This document shows positions 54,536 to 64,000 of a stretch of DNA of 64,000 nt, in pieces; the first letter of the stretch is position 1; each line of letters begins with the position of its first letter. The translations under genes were made by a program, and so were the position numbers. Source of the stretch: Saccharum officinarum (Eukaryota; Streptophyta; Magnoliopsida; Poales; Poaceae); contig CM036201.1 in NCBI GenBank assembly GCA_020631735.1, positions 70,759,394 to 70,823,393 of the forward strand. The letters run 5' to 3'. A model generated the notes under the pieces. The model was not told the DNA's origin. It made no database searches and saw nothing but the letters and a program-made list of their open reading frames with translations.

Positions 54536-57500
54536 AATCGCGTCCCGAGATTCGGAATGGAAGATCTTTTAAGGAAGAGAGACATGTTGTCTAGTTCCCA
54601 ACATCTGCTATAGCATTCAGCTATAAAGCTTCAACATCGGCGAACAATTTGACCGAAGGCACTTTCTGATACTTACTTTTCATGGTAAAATTTGTCTGAA
54701 GAATTTCCTTTATTGACTTCCATGAAGCATTGTTACTTTGGGAGGAATCCAAGATAGCACGTACTGCATTCTTAGTGTATAGAGGTCATTTGGTCCATGA
54801 GTGAACCACTCACAAGTATCTGGCTCTCTCATGAGCATAACATAGGCCATATGAACTTGACACTAGACCAAAATTTTTAGAAGTATACTCATTGAAATGG
54901 CTCTATGTTCACATGGTTTTGAAAAGCAACTCTCTACCAAAATGGCTTGAGTACAACCTTCCAAAAGGTGAGATCATAGATGACAATTATACTCTAAGGC
55001 CATAGAATACTGACTAACCAATAGACAAGGTCTATGTTGGTCGTAAATGTTCATTCATTTAGACACCAACTAATGGAACACTACTTGTGGTCCCATGTGT
55101 GCAGTTCTCTTTCTCTGATGACAACACTGTATTATCTAAGTCTGTTGAGGGTTTAGTGAATGTGATAGCTGACTCTGTCGGCTTCGTATTTCTATCAATA
55201 GTTATCTAAAAGATTCTTTTATCCAAAGACAACAGTTATCTGGGTTGAAGCAGATGCAACCTCTTGGGTAAAAACATTTATAAGGTACTAAAGTATGTCA
55301 TCATTGGAAAATTAGTACCAAAGAAAAATGTAGCGAGGCCTTAAGGACAACAAAAGTTGTAATATTTACTAAACCGCGGGAAGTAGTCTACCCCCAAGCG
55401 ATTGAGTAAAATTTTCCTTGGTGACTTAGTTGTACTATAAGTTGAGTAGACTTGCAGCATAAAAACTTTGTCAGGCCAACTTTCACCTTGAGGCTTCCTT
55501 TTTAGGGTCATATAGCAGCTCTAAGATGGAAAAATCTATTGTTTGACACTTCTCAAATTGCTTTCAAATTTTTCCTCAACACTTTGTCCAATAAAGTTAT
55601 GAACAAACCGTTTGTGGCACCTAAGGGCACAAAGATGTTGATCGAAACTAGGGCATGCATTTCTCTAATTCTTCACTTTAGTTGATAGAACACTTTGCAC
55701 TATCTGTGTGATTTTCCAAGATGGAATTGACTTGGTCACAATGGCTGTAGAAGATAGAATATCACTCAAGTTGTTGGCTAGTTGATTAACTTCTTGTTGG
55801 TTATTGCTCTGTAAGACATAGCCTTTGTAGTTACCAAGAGTCATTACCTAACTGGAGATTAACCTTCCTATTGGTAACTAATTAGTTGTCTCTCAACACT
55901 AAAAAGTTCCAAATCTTCATTCGTGATCACAATAATTGTGGTTGATACAAGCAGATGGTTGCCATCGAAGTCAGCAGATACGGAGTCTCACCGGAGATGG
56001 TTGATCTCAATGGTATGGTCCTTATGCATACAAAGGTTAAAACTTGCATATTGTAACGATCGAGTTTTATCCAACGGATGACTTATCCACTTAAGTGTTG
56101 TGTGTCCTTTTTATCTAATAGAGACGAGATACTTGCTTACTAGATGATATTCGTCAATACTGGGATAACTACGTAGAGTCACTTGTCTATCACCAATTGC
56201 AGTCTGTTAATGTTTATGTCAGTAACCTGTTCTTCAAAGGGTATCCTCTTAGCAACTTTAGAAGGAAACTCCACTACTTTCGGTCTAAGATATGGATCTT
56301 ACGATACGATATGGAGAGATAACCAAGGAAGAGTTCACATGAGAATAACACATTGATTTTGTTCCGCAATTGATCATGACTAGAAACCACGATACCAGCG
56401 CGTGCCGAGTAGCACAACCTTGTGTCGGCCGCCACAGGAGGCTCTCGGTTTCGTCGCGGCACCATTAGTTGCTACTCATAACACCATTACCGATCACACC
56501 ACCAAGGTGAAATTTCAAGTGAAATAATTTGGGTGGTAAAAACAAGCATTATACAAGGGAGGGATAGCAAGCAAAGGTAGTCACAAGGTTTGGAATTAAC
56601 CAGGAGGTGATTCAAAGATCAAAACATAGCACAAGAGACATAGCTCAATTGCCGATGGCGATTAAGCATGATATTTTTGCTTAACTCCAAACACACCTTG
56701 CGTCGACTAAGGAAACTACCAGATAATTAAATAATAGAGATTCGATCATGTTGAGCAACAACATGAGATCAAGATTGATAAACATCCCGAGACTTGGGAA
56801 GATTGAGGATGGCTTAAGCAAACTTCATGGACAAAATTGAGGTACCACTCAAAGATTGAGTTGATAAGGTAGATGTACGAATTTGTGAGCACACGATTTA
56901 GAGGCCATAGCAGAGAGGCGTTGCGTTACACTAGCTAACCTTTGGGAGAGGCAACCAGAAGGTCCAACATGGATTTAGGTACAGTCTCCATAATTGGCAA
57001 CGTACGAACCATGGTCAAAGGCTAATGTTGATGAGAGTTAATTTGGTTGGTCAGTCGATAAGGGTCTTCACAAAAAGGTTGGCAAAACATCCACGGCTTA
57101 TAAAAACATATAGGAGAACTAAACTTTAGGCTTTCGGTCAAGCAAAGGCATGGATACAAGCACTCAAGGCAAGCAACCACGGCTACATGCTTAGGTTCAT
57201 AAGGGAAAGAACCTAATTGGAGATGATAGCCAAGAGATTGTTTAGTGTAACACGAGTGTTGCCCTAAGATAAAAGCTACTCGACACTCGTATACTTACCG
57301 AAGACAATCGAAGTGACAACTATGACACTAATTAACTAACAAGCATACATACAAACATCATAGTCAAGCATTGGAGAGATCCAATCCAATTAGCTTAAGC
57401 AACCACTACTAAGCATCAGGCTCACCCATAACAAACATTCATCTAAAGCAAGAACTAACTACGAGTTTAGCCTAAGACAAACACTAGCTAAGGTGGCTAC

Positions 57501-59392
57501 TTAGCATGGGCACAGAACATGGACAGCAACATAGTAGTTAATTGTTTCGACCATAGCTGAGGTTGTAGACATCTCATAAAGGTGATCCTAGACTTTCTAG
57601 AAAGCTTAGAAAGATGGCTACACATTAGTTATTCATACCAAAAGCTAAATCATAGGTTAGCATGGTCAAACATGCTGAAGTTTCAGATCTGTACCAATAT
57701 GGACAGAAAACTGACAAGAACTTCAAAATTGCATAACTGGAGTTCTAGGGGTCCAACAAGGCTGAGCCTTAACTTTATGTAAAGCTTATTAAGTTGTCTA
57801 TAACTTTCTTATTATCATATTAAGATGATTCTATATCTAACAAGGCCAGACAAGACAAAGACGACATCTCTGCCCAGATTTGGACAGATTCTGTCATTCC
57901 ACTTTACAAGCTCATAAGTAGAGATTTAGACCACCCCAATTGGTGCTATAGGACAATTTGGAAAGCTTAGAAAAAGTACTACACTTCTTCTATTATCTCC
58001 AAGACATGATTCCTTATGCACATAGGTCAAACAAACCAAACATACAGATCTGTTCTGAACATGAGCAGATTTTGACAACAACTTCTAAAATTTATAACTC
58101 CCAAACCATAAGGCCTAGGGTCTTGAAATTCTAGGACAAGCTATATAATTAAGTTAGCTACAACTTTGGTATTCTCTATAACTACAGAAAACACCATTAT
58201 GATCATAAAAGCATCACTACAATAGAAACCGCTCTCGCAGCCAACGTTTAATAAGCAAAACAAAGTTTGCCTTATTTCTACTTAACAAGAGAGCACACAA
58301 ACATATCATCCTAGTGGCTCTAAACATTGTTACCTTAGACCAACACCAATTTAATTCATTCACAAGAATCCAATTTACTTAAGTGAGGTCTAAACCATTT
58401 TCAAAAACTTGTATGACAGCATATCCACCACTTGGCTAAACTAGAGGGCATCTATAGGTTCAAGCATGTAACCACAATTATTTCTAACAAAACTAAGCAC
58501 ACACTTTTCTCAAGCAACATGGAACAAGACATTTTTGTTTTACTTCACTCAAGAAAGATAGTGTAACACATTGATCACAAGTTACACACTATAGAACAAG
58601 GGTGAGAAGAGTATAGCCATGCATAAAGCAACAATCATGATAATGCATGCTTCGTCCTATTCATCCTCACAAGACTGCCAACCTAAGGTGGCGATCACGT
58701 TCTATGTCGGTGGCATAACACGCACTCTCTCAATATATAGCTAGTCGTCAGCTACATTTAACTTACGCATTCGTGGTTAGCGTACCTGCAGAAAAGTTTC
58801 ATTGCAGCCCAACTTTTCCCAATATAGCACATAATGAAAGCAGAGAAGTAAAATTCTAAGTACTTCCATGTACATATACCCCCGTATATATACATGTAGC
58901 ACCAAAACTACCCGAATCATCAACCACCCACAATTAAGTACCTTCATATATACATGTGTGTAACATGTAAATAATCCAGTAACCAAAACTAGCTCTCCCC
59001 TAGACCGCAGGTTGTACGGTCATGCTCTCACAACTCACACTTACCTGAGCGTAGGTGCGATGTTGCATAAAAGTAAACTAGCAACATATATGGCTATTTC
59101 ATATATGAAGGCTACCTCTAATCTGACACACCGGGTAGCATAGTATGGGAGAGTCATCACACATACATACCTTGGCCTAGGCGTAGATGCATAAATGAAA
59201 AACCCCAAAGTTAGTACTTATATAAGCCACCTAATAATCCTTATATGGGCATAAGGAGATTGACCACTGGCATACTTAGGTTTAAAATTTAGATTTGACA
59301 AACCTATATATAACTATAAGTTGATAAAACTGATTTTATAAAACAAAACCTTTGTTTTAAATACACATACGACAAGTTTAATGTTGAATCTT
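54536..59392 (-). other. Non-coding interior of LARD-like element
   Basis: About 4.9 kb with no ORF above 70 codons and no trace of gag, RT or integrase on either strand. Two related modules of about 230 bp (57580-57810 and 57950-58190) share GAAAGCTTAGAAA, CAGATCTGT and a CTATAAC/CTACAACTTT ending. A similar order of phrases occurs in the LTR near 51325-51560. The interior presumably carries the packaging and dimerisation signals only. Confidence 0.75.
57580..58190. repeat. Duplicated 230-bp module in LARD-like interior
   Basis: Two imperfect direct copies, at 57580-57810 and 57950-58190, with the same order of short matches (GAAAGCTTAGAAA, GGTCAAACA, CAGATCTGT, ACTTC-AAAATT, AAGTT-CTA-AACTTT). 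A more distant copy is in each LTR (about 51325-51560 and 61276-61511). Confidence 0.5.
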
Positions 59393-59404
59393 GCTCCGAT
59401 ACCA
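59393..59404 (-). other. Primer-binding site of LARD-like element
   Basis: In element direction TGGTATCGGAGC, two bases after the 5' LTR end: the initiator-Met type with one G for A. It is functionally the same class of PBS as in the Tekay-lineage copies. Confidence 0.88.
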
Positions 59405-59406
59405 GC

Positions 59407-62400
59407 TGTAACGGAACCGTCCAAATTATAAGAGCACAAGTACAAAAACAATCACCGAAATGATCAAATTCTCGCACTTGAGCCCATATAACTCCGGTAG
59501 TCCAATGAAATCGCGAGGGATTTCAAATCAACCAACATACAAGCCAAGATCGTAGTGATTCAACATAACAAGTCACATGTTACAATCATTTCACAAGTAA
59601 TTCAATATACATCGGAGTTCAACAAAGTTATTACAACTTAAGTTCAAAAGTAGCGGAAGCAAAGTAATTTGAAACTAACATTATTCTTATTTCAAATACA
59701 TGCCAGTACGAAGGTCGACTTCCAACAAAAGCATTAGAGAGAAGATAACTCAGAAGGATCATGCCCGTGATCACACTCCGCCTCTATGGCAGGAGCCACC
59801 CAACTCTTGCAGCCGCCATGATACATCACAACCTGCAACAAGTGGAGATAAAACCCTGAGTACAAGAAGGTACTCAGCTAGACTTACCCGTCAGAAACCA
59901 AAAATAAGGTGACACCAAGGATCATGCAAGGCTGATATGAACTGGGGCTAGCTTGACAACTTTTTGCATAAAAGCTTATTATGAATAAGTAATCATTAAT
60001 GCTTAAGCATCAAGTTAATTATCATTAACCTGTCATCTATATTAGCACCTGTACTAGAGCACTCACTTTATTAGGAGCAAACAATATTAACCATAGCAGG
60101 TATAAATTGAGGCAACCTTTCCATCGTTATCCAATTAACCATCCGTTTAATTTAATGGAATCTACGTTGCCGCTGCTCAAGTCAAGTGCTCACTAACCGG
60201 GAGCGACGGCGATTCGAATCGAATTCCTATCCAGCTGGAGGGGTATTTCTAACACTCACCGTGCAGACCCCTGCCAGGGTCGCACAGGCCACCTTGTCAT
60301 ATGATTCAGGAATCGCGGGTCCGAATAATGTCGCGACCCCAAGGGCGACACTCTGCCAGGTGATAGGGACTCTAACCCCCCCTTGGTCTCACGCCAATGT
60401 CCCCAAGCACATCCTTTCTCTCCTCCAAGAAGCAACCTACCATTCGATTCCCGGCCTGAATCACATTACTCGGCTTCGCGGTCGGAACGACTTATCCGGC
60501 CAACTAAGTGTTAGACTACGTTCAACATGACTCAAGGACGTACAGCGAATCGGTCCTTAAACGACTCAGACGGGGATAGATTCACACCCAAGACCTCCAT
60601 GCCTTGTTGCTTCACTATCGTCATCCCGCCCGGTCTCATTTCATTTTATTAACACATGGTTTCATTCCACGATAGCAAATATAGCCAACCGTGCCATATA
60701 TGAATATCCCTATATCTCGCAGGTGACAGGAAATCACCTGACTTCTACCGCTTAAAGCAGGGCTAAGCATCTACTCGATCCTAGTCTATGTAGGATTCAA
60801 GGATTCATATATCTGGACAAGGAATGATATAATGCAGCAAGGTTTTCAACCAACTCCTACCACTTAATGCAACAATACTTATAACATATATATAATTAAT
60901 TGCTTTGAAGATAGGAGGCTTATAATGCTCCGGGGCTTGCCTGGGATCCGACTCAAGTTAGAGTATGTCAGATGAATTCACTTGGCGAGCATCCTCCCAT
61001 CTAGCACTTGCCCGATCCTTCTATCTTCGGGATGGATCCACCAAACACCGTCTTCGGGTTTGGCTCCACATCAGGTCCTTCACGTGGTGTATCTAGCGTA
61101 CCTAAATGAGATGCAAGATGCAAGTGTATGAATACATGTAAGTATAATGGATAATGCATCACATACAGTAAACAAGACAAACAACTATAATTGGCATTTA
61201 TCAATTTCTAGACATGCAAACAATAGCTACAAGATTTAGCTATAACTAGAGTTATACAAATCCAAATGACTTACAAGAAGACATTCTGGAAAGCTTAAGA
61301 AATTCTCTACAGTTCATTTATAAACATCTAAACCTGATTCTAACATTCACCAGGTCGAAATACAGAAGGTACAGAATCTGTCCTGGAAGGACAGAGAGCA
61401 ACAAAAATCTGAACCTAAATTAGAACAGCTGTAGTTTCTAAACCATATGGCCACATACTACCAAAATTTAACAGCAGCTAGATCATGAAATTCACAACAA
61501 CTTTGTTATAGCACACAAGACATGAAAACATCATTTGCATAGGGTAATTAACAATATTCTCAAATCTATTCAGAAACCTCATTTGCAAGAAATAATTATT
61601 AACTTATGTTGCAAACATATAATTGAATAAAACCAACTTTACCAACATTTCATACATGACTAATGAACACCAGAAAACATAGTGTCAATTACTAAATAAA
61701 TTCTTTTAATACATTTTCTTAATTTATTTAGATAATTAGGTGGAATTATGACCACATAATAAAGATACTCAATAATTTCTACCAAAATTACATGGGTCCA
61801 CAAATGCTCTCAAAAGTCTACTGTCCAAATTTCAATCCATTTGGGCAAGTATAACAACCTCTATGAAAAAGACAAATAGCTATTGCAATAAATCATGCGA
61901 GAGCAAGTTAAACCTAAAACTCAATATTTTCTGTGAACACATGGCCATAGAATGAACTAACATCAAAGAGCAGCATTATAATAAGGTGATGAAACAACAT
62001 TTTCTATTTTATCATTTATATATTATTTATAAGCTATTTATTAAGCCATAAACAAGTTAACTCAATAACTTGAGCATACAATAAGCAATGACCATGAAAT
62101 TTATACCACAGTACATGCATAGCATGACAATCCTACCATAAAAATTTCACATCAATTGGAGCAACACAACTCAAGATATAAAAATAACAAGCAATATAAT
62201 GTAAATTCCTTATTTATCAAGGTCCAAACAAAACTTTAAGAAAACAGTGAACAAGTAGTGTGTTTAATATTTTTCCTAGCAAGTAAAAGTCATCACAAAA
62301 TTAACAAAACAAGAATCACCATTTTTGGGGTTCTAAAACTCCAGATCTTGCTCTGGTTAAGTTTATAAGCATTTTTGGAACCTTTTTAAAGCAAAAATAA

Positions 62401-64000
62401 AGACATCAGGAAACTTCTACAAACATGTAACATATTATGACTCCACTGCATAGATCTCTTCTCAAGGTTCCCAAAAAGTCCACATTTGCTATTTTTGGAC
62501 TTACCTAGCAAGAGATATGAATTTTAGATGATTTAATCAAATTCTGAAATTCAAAAACAAAACCAACTACTCCACCCTAGATCTGCTAGGCGCACCCGAT
62601 TTCCCACCCCAGATCTGACACTACTAAAACCGACATGTGGGACCCGCTGCTCAGCCGGGCCCACCTGTCATGCTCACCCCGAGAGACAGAGAGAGGCGTC
62701 GGCCTTCATTCCCCCCGGCACCGGAAACAGGGGAGGCGCCCGGTGGCTTGCCGGCCGGCCATTCTCCGGCGATGGAGTCGCCGACAGCGGTGGCCAAGGG
62801 CGGCACGAGCACCAGCTTGCCCACCCGCAACCAAGGGAGGTGGAATCACGACCGGAGGTGGACCGTGGCCTCCTGGCCACGTGAACGGGCGGCCTAGTGG
62901 TGGCCGCGCCGGCGGTGGCGATGAACCGGAGGCGAACGACGGCGGGGAAGGCAGCTCGAGCACCAACATGTCCGCCTGCACCCGTGGGAGCACTTGGGCT
63001 TGCCGAAGGTGGCCCATGACGCCCTAGCCATGTGCGGCCGCAGCAAGGAATGCGACACGCGGTGGCGCTGCTCGGCTCTGCCGGCGAGGGTGATGCGTAG
63101 GGGCAGCAGCGGCTACGCCCGCATGCGTGGGCGATGGTGGCTCGGTGCTCTGCTTTCGAGGATGCAGGAGGGTGCGTGGAGGAGCGAGAGCGGCAGCGGC
63201 AGCGAGCTCTGCTCTGCAATGGCAGTGCGCGGTGGCCGTGCTTGGCACCAGCGAGGAGGGCGAGCAGGGAGTGGAGAGGGGAAGGAGAGGGCGTGCTGGT
63301 GCCCCTCCTCATCGGCAGCAGGGCACAGGGCGCGTGGCCGAAGGTGGGACACGCGGCAGCAAGGCCAGGTGCGGCAGGGACGCATGCCGGGAGGGAGCCG
63401 GGCATGAGTGCCACGTCCGGACGCGTGGCGCCCATTGAAGCCTACTACCGAACACGTGGTGGGCGTCGACGAGACCACCTTGGGTTCCATTTTTGGGCTG
63501 TCTGGGGTTCGAATTTGGGTATGGGCCAATTATGAAAGTTGTTCATTTCATGATGCCCTACAACTCTTGTTTAAGGACCTTAGTCATTAGAGCAATGTAT
63601 TAGCAGCTAATTAATCTCAAAGTTGACAGCGTCAGTGAGTTGACAGTGATTAGCAACTACAAGAATTGATGGCCAAAATGAAATGCAACTTATGCCATCT
63701 TCTTGCATGGCCTTTCCCTTCATGTGAGCTCCAACTTTTACATTTGGACCTACCCATGTTACTTAACAATTTTTGGAGAACGTGACATGCCAATGTCGAT
63801 GACACTGAAATCAGGGCTTTAATTTTCTAAGTGCTGAATTCAGCTCTATTTCTGACTTGTAGGCCCTTTTTGAGCATGTTCCACATATTTTCATGACTTG
63901 ACTCTTAAACAAAGTTTGTTCCTTATAAAATTCTCTAGAACTTTGTAAAAGGGTGCACAGTCATGCAAAACTTCTAGGTCACACTTTTGAAATGGTCAAA
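59407..64000 (-). repeat. 5' LTR of LARD-like element, cut by the window end
   Basis: Matches 49456 to about 54050 almost base for base, with net offset changing from 9,951 to 9,950 through three single-base indels. About 470 bp of its start lies outside the window. It includes the hairpin at 59857-59876 and the GC-rich core at 62630-63430, where a 253-codon frame on the sense strand is open here but broken in the 3' LTR. Confidence 0.92.
59857..59876 (-). promoter_or_regulatory. Conserved LTR hairpin (LARD-like 5' LTR)
   Basis: Same 7-bp stem (TGAGTAC/GTACTCA) as in the 3' LTR, 450 bp before the LTR end. In the 5' LTR it would lie in the leader of the genomic RNA if transcription starts upstream of it. 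Confidence 0.6.

Larger units (their letters stand above)
49456..64000 (-). mobile_element. LARD-like non-coding LTR element with 5-kb LTRs (minus), right end outside window
   Basis: Element direction is right to left: 5' LTR 64000+ to 59407, PBS 59404-59393, interior 59406-54519 without coding sequence, polypurine tract 54535-54519, 3' LTR 54518-49456. Expected full length is about 15 kb. The LTRs show about 35 differences over the roughly 4.6 kb visible in both, near 99% identity, so insertion was recent. Very long LTRs, initiator-Met-type PBS and an empty interior match the LARD class known from cereals. LTR tips and the block before the polypurine tract resemble Tekay-lineage copy 2, whose kind of proteins it probably used. 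Confidence 0.9.

Noticed and set aside
58208..58230. CACTACAATAGAAACC inside the LARD-like interior, like a CACTA terminus
   Set aside because: No matching end, no subterminal repeats and no 3-bp duplication; a chance match is likely.
62674..63435. 253-codon open frame on the sense strand of the LARD-like 5' LTR
   Set aside because: Low-complexity Arg/Ala/Pro-rich product of a GC-rich segment. The same frame is broken by indels in the 3' LTR (52943-53485 and 52722-53108) and not preserved in the diverged LTR, so there is no sign of selection.
1..64000. CRISPR arrays, operons, riboswitches or tRNA/rRNA genes
   Set aside because: Nothing like these was found. The tRNA-related matches are 12-18 base primer-binding sites only, and the sequence is eukaryotic repeat DNA.

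Overview
The window is repeat-dense plant nuclear DNA, almost certainly from a grass (Poaceae). The basis is the mix of grass-type long-LTR Tekay/Del-lineage chromoviruses, Athila and Tat-lineage Ty3/gypsy elements, CACTA DNA-transposon ends, an L1-type LINE and a giant-LTR non-coding (LARD-like) element, nested inside one another. I see no intact host gene. Most reading frames are broken retroelement genes; the one long intact frame is a gag-protease ORF (39466-41193). A run of exactly 100 N (11797-11896) marks a scaffold gap.

Layout, left to right. 57-~4264: Tekay-lineage copy 1 (+), with LTR 57-2983, PBS and an extra ORF before the expected gag position; the rest is missing. ~4265-7424: L1-type LINE (+), truncated. 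7425-11796: diverged LTR of the LARD-like family (-), running into the gap. 11897-21522: Tekay-lineage copy 2 (+), with truncated 5' LTR, extra ORF, gag, protease, RT, RNase H, integrase, chromodomain-like tail and complete 3' LTR. 21528-24813: fragments, including a CACTA-like end and the 3' end of another gypsy pol (-). 24814-27549: solo Tekay-type LTR (-) with a perfect AAAGT duplication. 27555-30233: 3' part of a CACTA element, with a decayed intron-containing gene fragment and dense subterminal repeats. 30234-37247 and 47481-49364: the two halves of a Tat-lineage gypsy element whose pol lies on the minus strand; its 3' region carries an intron-containing accessory gene in the opposite direction behind its own TATA box. 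37248-47480: an Athila element (+) that split the Tat pol, itself hit at 39041-42136 by a small gag-protease-only element flanked by TAGAG. 49365-49455: first 91 bp of another LTR, cut by the next insertion. 49456-64000: LARD-like element (-) with LTRs of about 5.06 kb, a 4.9-kb non-coding interior and about 99% LTR identity.

Relative order from nesting and LTR similarity: Tat is oldest, then Athila, then the gag-protease element; independently Tat, then the 49365 LTR, then the LARD-like element (youngest). The LARD-like element encodes nothing, but it shares the LTR ends, initiator-Met-type PBS, polypurine-proximal block and one LTR hairpin with the Tekay-lineage elements, so its proteins were probably supplied by such elements in trans.

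The points most worth following up are: conserved small hairpins in LTRs of several subfamilies, one with a compensatory base-pair change; the extra pre-gag ORF conserved between two diverged Tekay elements; the antisense accessory gene of the Tat element; the intact gag-protease-only element; and the concentration of LTR mutations in the GC-rich LTR core.
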